Part shown: piece by piece, positions 51,913 to 60,439 of the stretch | Position numbering within the stretch: position 1 is the stretch's first letter | How the letters are laid out: every line of letters begins with the position of its first letter | Assembly: GCF_000519265.1 (NCBI RefSeq) | Contig: NZ_KI912608.1 | Span: 1,414,582-1,478,581 of the forward strand | Origin: Desulfonatronum lacustre DSM 10312 | GTDB lineage: Bacteria; Desulfobacterota; Desulfovibrionia; Desulfovibrionales; Desulfonatronaceae | Reading direction: 5' to 3' | DNA length: 64,000 bases | The notes under the pieces: generated by a model | What the model was told of the DNA's origin: nothing | Seen by the model: the letters and a program-made list of their open reading frames with translations, nothing else | Database searches by the model: none | Position numbers and translations under genes: made by a program

Positions 51913-53069
51913 ACACCCTCTTCGAGCGGTTGCCGTCCGTGCCGGTCCCCATGGACCGGCTGCGCGGCTTTCAAAGCCAATTGGGCATCGATCAGGAGGA
52001 CTTCGTCCGGATGGATCACCTTTCGGACGCGTTCTTGCCGGAAAAGGAGCGATTCGCCCAGCGGGTCTTCGATCATTTTCACGGCATCCCGGCGACTCGC
52101 GTCGTCCTGGACCACGGCCCGTCACATGAACGGATGATCCGGATCTGGTCCCATTGGTACGAATCCTTTTTCCAGAACCGCAACCAAGACGCTTTTTTGG
52201 TCGCCCAGTGGCGCAGCGGCTTGAACCACGTGGCCGCGGGCATCGACCATCGCTACATCAGCCTGGGCTACGCCATGGCCCGCAAATTCATCCATGAAAC
52301 GGCCTTTGCCAAGCTGGACCCGGAACCCTGCTCAGCGGCCATCGACCTGATGGATCGCCTTCTGGATCTCTGCCTGCTGGTGGAGACGGACGCCTTTATC
52401 ACTTCCCTGACCAAGTGCGATATGGAGATCATTCGCGGCATCGCCCATCAGGTCCGCAATCCCTTGATGGTCATCGGCGGCAACGTCCTGCGTCTGCGCA
52501 AACAGCTTCCCGCGGACGACCCCAGGCACGAAGTGTACGAGACCATGCTGCTGGAGGCCAACCGCCTGGAGCGGATGGTTCGCAATGTGAACACCTACAA
52601 CGAGGTCTTCCAACGCGAGCCCCGGCCCAACACCTGCGACCTGGACTCCGCGATCAAGGCCGCCCTGGCGGAACTGCTCCCCCAGGAGAGGGTTCGTATT
52701 GAAATCCGGCTGGACCCGCACCACCCCAACGTACTGGCGGATCCGGAAGACCTGCGGGTCATTCTGTATCACCTGATTCAAAACAGCCTGGAAAACGCGG
52801 CGGACGCCTCCACCCCCGAGGTCCGGATCAGCTCCGCCCCAAGCGAGACCAACGGCGACTTTCTGGATCTCCACATCTTCAACAACGGCCCGACCCCGGA
52901 TCCGGACAGCCTGGAGAGCCTGTTCACGCCCTTTTACTCCACCAAGGCCCTGGGCACCGGCTTCGGTCTGCCCATCGCCAGGCTGGCCGTACGTAAGAAT
53001 CACGGCCACCTGACCTTACGGTCCCAACCTGAGGAAGGCACGACTTGTCTGGTCACCTTACCGATGTGA
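51897..53069 (+). CDS. Globin-sensor histidine kinase
   Basis: A 390-residue soluble kinase. Residues about 20-170 look like a protoglobin-type sensor with the likely proximal His at H111 (RSGLNHVAAGIDHRYISLGY). A histidine-kinase core follows: phospho-acceptor H184 (GIAHQVRNPLMVIGG), N-box HLIQNSLENAAD, the G1 position altered to HIFNNGPTPD, and STKALGTGFGLPIA. There is no membrane segment, so it should sense an internal gas or redox cue through heme. No response-regulator gene is adjacent. ATG 51897 follows GGAG. Confidence 0.8.
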   Translation: MSQGMNTLFERLPSVPVPMDRLRGFQSQLGIDQEDFVRMDHLSDAFLPEKERFAQRVFDHFHGIPATRVVLDHGPSHERMIRIWSHWYESFFQNRNQDAFLVAQWRSGLNHVAAGIDHRYISLGYAMARKFIHETAFAKLDPEPCSAAIDLMDRLLDLCLLVETDAFITSLTKCDMEIIRGIAHQVRNPLMVIGGNVLRLRKQLPADDPRHEVYETMLLEANRLERMVRNVNTYNEVFQREPRPNTCDLDSAIKAALAELLPQERVRIEIRLDPHHPNVLADPEDLRVILYHLIQNSLENAADASTPEVRISSAPSETNGDFLDLHIFNNGPTPDPDSLESLFTPFYSTKALGTGFGLPIARLAVRKNHGHLTLRSQPEEGTTCLVTLPM

Positions 53070-53082
53070 TGGGGTGATGTTT

Positions 53083-53159
53083 GGCTCACGCGAAGGCGCG
53101 AAGACGCGAAGCCGAAATGATATGTACATCCTGAGCGTCTTCGCGCCTTCGCGTGAGCC
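53083..53159. repeat. Perfect 25-bp inverted repeat
   Basis: The arms at 53083-53107 and 53135-53159 are perfectly complementary (GGCTCACGCGAAGGCGCGAA... against its complement), with a 27-base loop. The sequence is built from CGCGAAG-like hexamers. It lies between the globin kinase and the DUF523 gene, and a GTG inside the right arm is an in-frame but false start for the latter. Confidence 0.92.
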
Positions 53160-53188
53160 CCTTTAACATTTACCCGGAGAACGACGAC

Positions 53189-54139
53189 ATGGAAAAACCA
53201 TTACGTCTGGGCATCAGCTCATGCTTGCTGGGCAACAACGTCCGCTATGACGGCGGACACAAGCTGGATCGATTCCTGCGGGACACCCTGGGCAAGTACG
53301 TGGAATTCGTGCCGGTCTGTCCCGAGGTGGAGTGCGGCATGCCCGTGCCCCGGGAGGCCATGCGGCTGGTGGGGAACATCGAGAATCCGCGATTGCGGGC
53401 CATTCGCTCCGGCGAAGACCTTACGGACCAAATGCTGGCCTGGACTACGGAGAAGAATAAATGGCTGGCCGGACAGGACCTTTGCGGGTTCATCTTCAAA
53501 AGCAAATCGCCATCCAGCGGCCTGCAAGGCGTGAAGGTCTACTCCGAACAAGGCATGCCCCAGCAAAAAGGGGTGGGTATTTTCGCCAAGACGTTCATCA
53601 CCCGTTTTCCGGACATTCCGGTGGAGGACGATGGACGCTTGAACGATCCGGGCCTTCGGGAAAACTTCATCGAACGGATCTTCGTGGCCCGTCGCTGGCA
53701 AGACGTAGTCGTGGCCAAACCCGCTCTGGGCCCGCTGGTTGCCTTTCAAGCACACCACAAGTATCTTATTTTAGCCCACAGCCCGAAACATTACACAGCC
53801 TTGGGCCGCTTGGTGGCCCAGGCCTCGGAAATGGATCGGGACCAGGTCTTCGCCGAGTATGGTCGCCTGCTGTCCGAGGCCCTGCGAATACGCACCACCA
53901 AGGCCAAATTGTTCAACGTGCTGGAAAAGAGCATGGGCCATTTCAAAAAGCAGATTACGGCCTGGGAAAAGCAGGAACTGCTGGACGTCTTCCGACGCTT
54001 CAAGGAAGGCCAAATCCCGCTGATCGTCCCGATAACCTTGCTCAACCACTACATCCGCAAGTATGATGAACCGTATCTCACAACACAGTTCTTCTTCCAT
54101 CCGCACCCTTTGGAACTCAAACTGCGCAACCACGCCTAG
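53189..54139 (+). CDS. DUF523 and DUF1722 domain-containing protein
   Basis: A 316-residue two-domain protein. DUF523 (about 1-150) has SSCLLGNNVRYDGGHK, FVPVCPEVECGMPVPREAMR and DLCGFIFKSKSPSSGL, with Cys residues that could bind a metal or cluster. DUF1722 (YbgA-like, about 190-310) has LGPLVAFQAHHKYLILAHSP and ITLLNHYIRKY. YbgA-like proteins are linked to photolyase or cobalt/light-response genes in other bacteria; here there is no such context. ATG 53189 was chosen because it is past the repeat, and GGAG lies upstream. Confidence 0.88.
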   Translation: MEKPLRLGISSCLLGNNVRYDGGHKLDRFLRDTLGKYVEFVPVCPEVECGMPVPREAMRLVGNIENPRLRAIRSGEDLTDQMLAWTTEKNKWLAGQDLCGFIFKSKSPSSGLQGVKVYSEQGMPQQKGVGIFAKTFITRFPDIPVEDDGRLNDPGLRENFIERIFVARRWQDVVVAKPALGPLVAFQAHHKYLILAHSPKHYTALGRLVAQASEMDRDQVFAEYGRLLSEALRIRTTKAKLFNVLEKSMGHFKKQITAWEKQELLDVFRRFKEGQIPLIVPITLLNHYIRKYDEPYLTTQFFFHPHPLELKLRNHA

Positions 54140-54169
54140 CCCCTACTCACCTTTTCCCACGCCCACGCC

Positions 54170-55261
54170 ATGCGCCTGATCCGGGACTGGTTCCAACGAC
54201 ATTTCAACGACCCCCAGGTCGTGATCCTGGTGGGCATGCTGATCGTGGTGTTCGCCGGGATCTACTTCCTAGGGCGGATGGTTGTACCCTTTCTGACCGG
54301 GCTGGTCATGGCCTATCTGTTGGAAGGATTAGTGCGGTTTCTAACCAACTGGCGAGTTCCTCGACTCCTGGCCGTGCTGATCGTCTTTTTCGGGTTCTTG
54401 ACCGGATCGTTCATCGCCTTGTTCTGGCTGCTGCCCATGCTCACCAAGCAGATCGCCCAACTGGTTCAGCAGATCCCCGGCCTGATCACCCACACCCAAG
54501 CCCTGCTGCTCCAGCTCCCGGAGCGCTACCCCAAGTTCATCAGCGACGAACAGGTGGTCCAGTTCACCACGGCGCTGCGCACCGAACTGTTCACCTTCGG
54601 CCAAAAGCTGCTGACCTTTTCCGTGGCCTCGGTCACGGGGTTGATTACCATCATCGTGTACTTGATCATCGTGCCCATGCTGATCTTCTTTTTCCTCAAA
54701 GATAAAGAGAAAATAGTGAGCTGGCTGCGAGGCTTCCTGCCCAAGGAGCGGAACTTGGCTAAGCAGGTTTGGCTGGAAGTGGACAACCAGATCGGTAACT
54801 ATATTCGGGGGAAGTTTTGGGAAATCCTGATCGTCTGGGGCGCTACCTACGCAACCTTTCTCTGGCTCGGCATGCAGTACGCCATGCTGCTCGGGCTGGT
54901 GGTCGGCCTGTCGGTGCTGATTCCCTACATCGGAGCCGCCGTGGTCACCCTGCCCGTGGCCATTGTGGCCTATGCCCAATGGGGGTTCGGGGACGAATTG
55001 TTGTACGTGCTCATTGCCTACGCCGTGATCCAAGCCATCGACGGCAACCTCCTCGCCCCCCTGCTCTTTTCCGAAGTGGTGGACATCCACCCCGTGGCCA
55101 TCATCCTGGCCATCCTGGTCTTCGGCGGACTCTGGGGCTTCTGGGGCATTTTCTTCGCCATTCCCCTGGCCACAGTGGTCCAGGCCGTACTCCGCGCCTG
55201 GCCCAGATCCATGGCTCCGCCTCCGGAGGCATCAGAACCCGGCACGCAGTCCACAGAATAA
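54170..55261 (+). CDS. AI-2E family transporter (PerM-like permease)
   Basis: A 363-residue membrane protein with about eight hydrophobic segments and the family motifs LPMLTKQIAQLVQQIPGLI, IIVPMLIFFFLKDKEKI and IPYIGAAVVTLPVAIVAYAQ, then DGNLLAPLLFSEVVDIHPVA. Members export small molecules or act as Na+/H+ antiporters; the autoinducer-2 role was shown for few. The 30-base gap suggests co-transcription with the DUF523 gene. Confidence 0.9.
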   Translation: MRLIRDWFQRHFNDPQVVILVGMLIVVFAGIYFLGRMVVPFLTGLVMAYLLEGLVRFLTNWRVPRLLAVLIVFFGFLTGSFIALFWLLPMLTKQIAQLVQQIPGLITHTQALLLQLPERYPKFISDEQVVQFTTALRTELFTFGQKLLTFSVASVTGLITIIVYLIIVPMLIFFFLKDKEKIVSWLRGFLPKERNLAKQVWLEVDNQIGNYIRGKFWEILIVWGATYATFLWLGMQYAMLLGLVVGLSVLIPYIGAAVVTLPVAIVAYAQWGFGDELLYVLIAYAVIQAIDGNLLAPLLFSEVVDIHPVAIILAILVFGGLWGFWGIFFAIPLATVVQAVLRAWPRSMAPPPEASEPGTQSTE

Positions 55262-55303
55262 AGAGCGGAGGGGAGAGACAGCCTTTTTCCCTTCCCATCC
55301 TTT

Positions 55304-56110
55304 TTAACCGTCCTTCGTCTCCGCTACAGTGCGACGCAACCGAGGAACCTCCCGGACTTGGGCCCAGACCATCCCCAGGTACTCGTAGACGGCACGTTCG
55401 CTGCGACGTAACGCGGCGGCGGACGGGAAATAATCACCAGGATGGCGCTCCTTCTCCAAGGACTGCTTGACCAGAAAATCCGTCGGAGCCGGGATCGGAG
55501 CCAGTCCGGCGGCCTTGGCCAGGGTCACGGACCTCGGCATGTGCGATGCCGAGGTCACCAGCAAAAAAAGCTCATCCGCCGCGATCACCTCCCGCAACGC
55601 CAGCATCTCCTCCGCCGTATCCCTGGGTTGGTCCAGTAGAATCCTCGGCTCCAACTCTCCCAGCTCTCCAGCGGCCTCAGCCATGACCTGAGCATGGGAA
55701 AACGCATCGAAAACCGCTCCTCCAGTAAAAACCAAAACGCTCTCCGGAAGCTGTCGATGCAGCCGGATTCCTTCGACGAGTCGGGCAAGCGAGGCGTCGG
55801 ACAATTGCATTGTCGCGGGCAAGCGAGGATCGGAACGATGCCCTCCGCCCAGCACGACGACAAACCTGACGTCCGCCAAACCCCGAACATCCGTCACGGG
55901 TTCGTAACGACGCTCCAACGGAGTCAGAAGGCGATCCGCCACCGGAGACGAGGCAAAGCCCACCGCAACCATCGTCCCCAATAGCAGCAACAACCCGGCT
56001 GGCTTCCGGCCTTTCCCGAACCACAGCAGCGCCAACCCGGCAACCAACAGAAATCCAGCCACGCTCAGGGGCATGCAAAACTGGCCGATGATTTTTTTCA
56101 ACAGGATCAT
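55304..56110 (-). CDS. YdcF/ElyC family (DUF218) membrane protein
   Basis: About 268 residues. There are two N-terminal membrane helices (MPLSVAGFLLVAGLALLWF and GLLLLLGTMVAVGFASS), then a DUF218 domain with VVVLGGGHRSD, VFTGGAVFDAFSHAQVMAE, DTAEEMLALRE and VTSASHMPRSVTLAKAAG. This arrangement is that of ElyC (YcbC), implicated in envelope biogenesis and lipid-carrier use. ATG 56110 is preferred; TTG 56131 is in frame but adds unconserved residues. Neither has a good ribosome-binding site. A hexamer repeat lies upstream. Confidence 0.87.
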   Translation of the reverse strand: MILLKKIIGQFCMPLSVAGFLLVAGLALLWFGKGRKPAGLLLLLGTMVAVGFASSPVADRLLTPLERRYEPVTDVRGLADVRFVVVLGGGHRSDPRLPATMQLSDASLARLVEGIRLHRQLPESVLVFTGGAVFDAFSHAQVMAEAAGELGELEPRILLDQPRDTAEEMLALREVIAADELFLLVTSASHMPRSVTLAKAAGLAPIPAPTDFLVKQSLEKERHPGDYFPSAAALRRSERAVYEYLGMVWAQVREVPRLRRTVAETKDG

Positions 56111-56141
56111 TGGAGATGGTTCAGGATTCAAAGCTTCTCCT

Positions 56142-56242
56142 TCGGTGTCGGGGTCGGTATCGGAATCGGGGTCGAATAAGGATCATGGGCGAACAAACAG
56201 TATCGATCCCGATCCCGATCCCGATAGCGACGCCGACCCCGA
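56142..56242. repeat. TCGGNN-type hexamer inverted repeat (element 9)
   Basis: The left arm at 56142-56175 pairs with the right arm at 56203-56242. The loop shares GCGAACAAACAGTATCGAT with element 6, 22 kb away. It lies between the small gene at 56293 and the ElyC-like gene, both on the minus strand. Confidence 0.88.
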
Positions 56243-56292
56243 TAACTTTTTTTCAAGTGAATAACTCACTACCGAAGTAAACTTGGTATAAA

Positions 56293-56466
56293 TCACTCCG
56301 CCCCCCGGATCATATCCATCATCTCCTCCACGGACAGTTTGATTCCGCTGTCCGTTCCTTCCAGCAAACTGGTGGCCAGGTCGCGTTTGTGGCGGTGCAG
56401 ATCGAGGATTGATGGCCTGGGGACCGGAAGTCGAATCAAGAAATACGAGTGGTTCGCGTCTTGCAT
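56293..56466 (-). CDS. Small protein of unknown function
   Basis: A 57-residue ORF starting MQDANHSYFLIRLPVPRPSI and ending LSVEEMMDMIRG. GGAG lies five bases upstream of ATG 56466, which supports translation; upstream in-frame starts lack such a site. It has no membrane segment, Cys or known domain. It precedes a hexamer repeat and the ElyC-like gene on the same strand. I do not recognise the family. Confidence 0.5.
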   Translation of the reverse strand: MQDANHSYFLIRLPVPRPSILDLHRHKRDLATSLLEGTDSGIKLSVEEMMDMIRGAE

Positions 56467-56876
56467 CGGCTCTCCTTCATTCGCAATTATAAAAATCACT
56501 CGACTCTGCTCAACACAGCCCCACTCTTCCCATTCGTCGCAACGGATTCGATATTACTCCGGCTTGTTATCCTGATCCGAAGTGTTGTGTACCGAATTCA
56601 AGGGGCATTTCACGCGCCTGGTCATGCCTGCTCACCTTCAATGATACAGAGGACTCTTGCCAGGTCAACATCCTTGAACAAGCCCGCCCACTTCTCTTCG
56701 CGCCTCGCGCTCTCTTTTTCTTTAGACTTTCCTCAGCCCAAACCATCCTCCCCCCGCCCAACAGCCCCGGTGAGGTCGAAAGTGATTTTTGCGCCCTGAA
56801 GGTAAAAAGGCTAACCTGGCATTTTTCACGAGACATTCTCCTTCAACCTTCCAACCTTCAACCATTGAGGAATACA
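56467..56876. other. Non-coding region upstream of the ferredoxin-AOR operon
   Basis: About 410 bases without a convincing gene; the ORFs present lack ribosome-binding sites and motifs. It should contain the promoter of the ferredoxin-AOR operon. A pyrimidine-rich run (about 56690-56760) is the only obvious compositional feature. I see no molybdenum or tungsten cofactor riboswitch I can name. Confidence 0.35.
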
Positions 56877-57311
56877 ATGAAGATTTTGCGTGCATCACGC
56901 ATGGACCGATGCATCGGCTGTCACTCCTGCTCTTTGGCCTGCGCTCGGCAGGTGCACAAGAAGCTCTCCTGGAGCATGGCCGGCATCCGGATCAAGTCCA
57001 GCGGCGGCATCACCACCGGCTTTGAAGCCCGGCTTTGTCTGGCCTGCGACCCGGCCCCCTGTGTCAAGGCCTGTCCCACCGGCGCTTTTTCCCAGCGCAA
57101 AGGCGGCGGAGTAATTGTAAAAATGAAGCTGTGCATTCAGTGCGGCAAATGCGCCCCAGCCTGTCCGGTGGACGCCGTCTATCTGGACGAGAAGACACAG
57201 CCATACGTGTGTATTCATTGCGGCCGATGCGTGGAGTTCTGCCCCCACGACTGTCTGGAAATGCGCCAAAAACAGGAACATGTCCGCCAGGGAGGTGGTG
57301 CCAATGACTGA
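56877..57311 (+). CDS. Four-cluster polyferredoxin, electron-transfer partner of AOR
   Basis: A 144-residue protein with 16 Cys in four CxxCxxC-type sets: C12-15-18-22, C54-57-62-66, C86-89-92-96 and C112-115-118-122, enough for four [4Fe-4S] clusters. It belongs to the HycB/AorB-like electron carriers. It overlaps the aldehyde oxidoreductase gene by eight bases and should carry its electrons. ATG 56877 follows GAGG at six bases. Confidence 0.92.
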   Translation: MKILRASRMDRCIGCHSCSLACARQVHKKLSWSMAGIRIKSSGGITTGFEARLCLACDPAPCVKACPTGAFSQRKGGGVIVKMKLCIQCGKCAPACPVDAVYLDEKTQPYVCIHCGRCVEFCPHDCLEMRQKQEHVRQGGGAND

Positions 57312-59079
57312 TACCGCGTTTCGTATCTGCATCGTCCACTTGGACCGGGACAAAGGCGAAATCATCTCCTTTGGCGACAAGAACGTCCACATCGGCGGCA
57401 GCGGTTTAGCCGCAGCTTTGTTTGAAACCTACGGTCTACCTGAAGAACCATGGTCTCACCCGGACCAGCCCTTGATCTTCGCCATCGGTTGCCTGACCGG
57501 CTATTTTCCGCTGATGTCCAAGGTGGTCTGCGGCTTCAAGTCGCCCCATCACGACCAGTACGCCGAATCCCACGCCGGTGGCCGTCTAGCCCTGGCCATG
57601 CGCTTCGCCGGATACGACGCCGTGGTGCTGCGCGGCCGGGCCGAGGTGCCCGTGGCCGTACATGTGGGCTCGAAGATCATCGAAACCAAGGACGCCAACT
57701 ACCTCTGGGGCGCCAACGCCCTGACCACGGGCCGAGTGATCCGCAGGGCCTTTCCCGGGGCTTCCGGTCATCGCAGCATCTTACGCATCGGCCCGGCCGG
57801 GGAGACCTTGTCCGCCTACGCCTGCATCAACGTGGACACCTTCCGCCATTTCGGACGGCTGGGCGCGGGGTCGGTCATGGGAGTGAAGCACGTCAAGGCC
57901 CTGGTGATCTCCGGGGATGGCGACCAGGAATTGCCGGGCGCGGACACCAAGGCTTATGCCAAGCTGTTCAAAAAAGTCCACGACGACATGACCGATACGG
58001 AAATGATGAGCAAGTACCACAACCTGGGCACCCCCGGAAACGTGGCCCCGCTCAACGCGCTCAAGTCTCTGCCCATCCGCAACTTGACCCAGACCACGGA
58101 CCATGAGGTGGACGGCATTTCCGGCGAAACCTTTGCCAAGGACCTGCTGATCCGCAACACCGCCTGTGCCGGTTGCCCGGTGGGTTGCATCCACGTGGGC
58201 ATGCTCCGGGAGCAGTTCCAGGACGAACACCGCTTCCAGATTCGCCAAGTGGCCTACGACTATGAACTGATCTTCGCCCTGGGCTCAATGCTCGGCGTAA
58301 TGAACGCGTCCGAGTGTCTGGCCCTGATGGATGAAGTGGAAAAGGAAGGACTGGATGCCATGAGCACCGGCGTGGCCCTGGCCTGGGCCACCGAGGCGTA
58401 TCAGAAAGGACTTTTGAGTAAGGAACAGGTGGAGGAAGAATTGGTCTTCGGCAACACCGCGGCCTACAAGGAAGCCATCTGGTGCCTGGGCCATGCCAAG
58501 AACGAATTCTATAAGGATTTAGCCAAAGGCGTGGCCCACGCCGCGGCGAAATACGGCGGAGAGGACTTCGCCTGCGTCCTGGGCCAGGAAATGGCCGGGT
58601 ACGCCACCGGAGAGACCTTTTTCGCCTCCCAGTCCCTGTCCTTCCGCCACTCTCACCTGGACACCGGAGCCTATGGCTATGACCAGAAAAAACACGACAA
58701 GGACCCGGAAAAAGCCACCCGCTATTTCGTGGAGGACGAACGGGAACGTGTCTTGTTAACCTCCCTGGTCTCCTGCCTCTTCGCCCGGGGGGTCTACAAA
58801 AAATCGCTTCTGGCCGAATGCTTGAAGGTCGTCGGCCTGCCCGAACTGGCCGAGAACATGGACAAAGCCGCCGATGAAATGCAGCGATTGCGCTGGCGGA
58901 TGCGCTTGGCCACGGGATATGAGCCGGAAAAAACCACCATTTCGAAGCGATTCCTGGAAGTGGAAACCTGGGCCGGCAAAATGGACCCGGAATACCTGGA
59001 AGCCCTGCGCCGATCCTACACCAAAGCCATCCGGGAACTGGGCGCTCCACTCCCGGCCAAGGAAGATGAGTCGACGTAA
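57304..59079 (+). CDS. aor: Aldehyde:ferredoxin oxidoreductase (tungsten-type)
   Basis: A 591-residue AOR-family enzyme. Cluster ligands are C288-C291-C295 (ACAGCPVGCIHVG) and C491 (TSLVSCLFARG). Pterin regions include GRLALAMRFAGYDAVVLRGR and FGRLGAGSVMGVKHVKAL. Known members oxidise aldehydes to acids, or reduce acids, with a tungsto-bispterin cofactor and ferredoxin. ATG 57304 (MTDTAFR) is preferred; GGGAGG lies just upstream. The operon with the polyferredoxin ends at a strong terminator. Confidence 0.92.
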   Translation: MTDTAFRICIVHLDRDKGEIISFGDKNVHIGGSGLAAALFETYGLPEEPWSHPDQPLIFAIGCLTGYFPLMSKVVCGFKSPHHDQYAESHAGGRLALAMRFAGYDAVVLRGRAEVPVAVHVGSKIIETKDANYLWGANALTTGRVIRRAFPGASGHRSILRIGPAGETLSAYACINVDTFRHFGRLGAGSVMGVKHVKALVISGDGDQELPGADTKAYAKLFKKVHDDMTDTEMMSKYHNLGTPGNVAPLNALKSLPIRNLTQTTDHEVDGISGETFAKDLLIRNTACAGCPVGCIHVGMLREQFQDEHRFQIRQVAYDYELIFALGSMLGVMNASECLALMDEVEKEGLDAMSTGVALAWATEAYQKGLLSKEQVEEELVFGNTAAYKEAIWCLGHAKNEFYKDLAKGVAHAAAKYGGEDFACVLGQEMAGYATGETFFASQSLSFRHSHLDTGAYGYDQKKHDKDPEKATRYFVEDERERVLLTSLVSCLFARGVYKKSLLAECLKVVGLPELAENMDKAADEMQRLRWRMRLATGYEPEKTTISKRFLEVETWAGKMDPEYLEALRRSYTKAIRELGAPLPAKEDEST

Positions 59080-59129
59080 GCTTTCAGAGCGATTCAAGCA
59101 AGTCTGTCGGCGATACCCGACGTATGGAC

Positions 59130-59164
59130 AAATAACCCTGGCTCCACAGGAGCCAGGGTTATTT
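59130..59164 (+). terminator. Rho-independent terminator of the ferredoxin-AOR operon
   Basis: AAATAACCCTGGCTCC and GGAGCCAGGGTTATTT form a perfect 16-bp stem with a three-base loop, followed by T residues. It lies 51 bases after the AOR stop. Confidence 0.93.
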
Positions 59165-59241
59165 TGAATCTCATGCCCAAATGGACATGCAGGAATCCAA
59201 AAAAAATATTGTTTTTCAGTGGATTGAGGTATTGAAAAGAA

Positions 59242-59275
59242 AAAAGGGCTTCCGGTTTCATCGGAAGCCCTTGTT
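59242..59275 (-). terminator. Terminator of tRNA-Arg
   Basis: On the minus strand, AAGGGCTTCCG and its complement form an 11-bp stem followed by TTTTTT, directly downstream of the tRNA gene. T-rich sequence on the other side could also stop plus-strand transcripts. Confidence 0.85.
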
Positions 59276-59281
59276 TTTCTT

Positions 59282-59358
59282 TGGTGCGCCAGGGAGGGAT
59301 CGAACCCCCGACCCTCGGCTTAGAAGGCCGATGCTCTATCCAACTGAGCTACTGGCGC
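59282..59358 (-). tRNA. tRNA-Arg (anticodon TCT)
   Basis: The complement reads GCGCCAGTAGCTCAGTTGGA at the 5' end, has the anticodon loop CTTCTAA and the T-arm GGTTCGATCC, and ends CTGGCGCACCA with an encoded CCA. The 7-bp acceptor stem GCGCCAG/CTGGCGC is perfect. Confidence 0.96.
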
Positions 59359-59379
59359 GAAGCGGTTATCTCTACTGTA

Positions 59380-59398
59380 AGCTTATGAACCTGGTCAA
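59380..59398 (-). promoter_or_regulatory. Possible tRNA-Arg promoter
   Basis: On the minus strand TTGACC (59398-59393) lies about 35 bases before the tRNA, with a weak -10-like TAGAGA about 18 bases further. The -35 match is good and the -10 is poor. Confidence 0.3.
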
Positions 59399-59435
59399 GA
59401 GTGAGGAAAGCATCTGTCTTCAGCAAGCGCGATCA

Positions 59436-60341
59436 TCAGCGGGATACACAACGGGCCCGAGGATCGTCGCCAGCCCGGACCATGATCAGAACGGCGAATA
59501 TGATCAGCATCGCTCCCAAAATACCAAGATAGCCCAATCGCTCCCCCCACCATGCATAGGCGACCAACGCGGCCACCACGGGTTCAAACGTGGCCACCAC
59601 GGAGGCGCGAGTGGCTTCAAGGCGACGCAATCCCGCGCAATAGGCCAGGAAGGCCCCATAGGTGGAAACGAGAGCCAGAACGGCCAAGGCTATCCAGGCG
59701 ACGAGCGTTTTTTCATGAAAGTCCACAAAGGGATAGAGGGCGAGGGCCCCGATCGGCAAGGCAACGACCATCACCGAGGCCGCGGAGTATTTACTCAAAT
59801 ACCGCTTTCCGAAAATATAGTAGAGAGCGTAGGTCAGCCCTGAAAGTAAACCATACCCCACGGCGGCCGGATTCCAAAGACCTTCGCGAAGAGCGGTCAG
59901 GCCGTCCGGACCGAGGCTGACTCCCAGAACACCCAGCAAGGTTATGCCCACGGCCAGTATCTTCAGGCGTCCCAGGGTTTCCCCGAGAAATATCCAGGCC
60001 AGCAAGGCCACCCAGGCCGGAGCTGTATAGAGTAGGACCGCCGCGACGGAAGCGCCGCCAAGATCAACCGTCTTCTGAAACGCGCCGTAAAACACTCCGA
60101 CACAGACCAGCCCGAAAAAGAAAAAAGCCGGGAGGTCGGCTCGTTGAACACGCCATTGACCACGGATCGAGACATGCACCATGAACAGCAGCGCTCCCAG
60201 CGTCGCCCGCCAGAAGGCGACTTCCAACGGCTCCAGGCCTTGTTGAAACGCCAGCAAAGCCAGAGGACCGATCATTCCCCAGAGAGTTGCGGCCAGAAGA
60301 ACATAGGCGTAGCCTATTTTGGATTCCCTGGACAATTTCAT
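59436..60341 (-). CDS. EamA/DMT family transporter
   Basis: A 301-residue protein with ten hydrophobic helices in two EamA repeats: GYAYVLLAATLWGMIGPLAL begins the first and GYGLLSGLTYALYYIFGKRY the second. The second repeat ends with FEPVVAALVAYAWWGERL. Members export amino acids or metabolites; the substrate cannot be predicted. It ends 77 bases upstream of the tRNA-Arg start and is divergent from the PHP gene. Confidence 0.9.
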   Translation of the reverse strand: MKLSRESKIGYAYVLLAATLWGMIGPLALLAFQQGLEPLEVAFWRATLGALLFMVHVSIRGQWRVQRADLPAFFFFGLVCVGVFYGAFQKTVDLGGASVAAVLLYTAPAWVALLAWIFLGETLGRLKILAVGITLLGVLGVSLGPDGLTALREGLWNPAAVGYGLLSGLTYALYYIFGKRYLSKYSAASVMVVALPIGALALYPFVDFHEKTLVAWIALAVLALVSTYGAFLAYCAGLRRLEATRASVVATFEPVVAALVAYAWWGERLGYLGILGAMLIIFAVLIMVRAGDDPRARCVSR

Positions 60342-60439
60342 TGAGTGCGATCGCCTTGTGTGATTTCTTCATATGGCCGCCCCTGCCAAGTCTTTTTATC
60401 TCCACGGACTCTATCAGCCAACGGAAACGTCGCGTCATT

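Noticed and set aside
56567..56836. Possible gene on the minus strand upstream of the ferredoxin operon
   Set aside because: It has no ribosome-binding site and no family motif, and lies where the operon promoter is expected.
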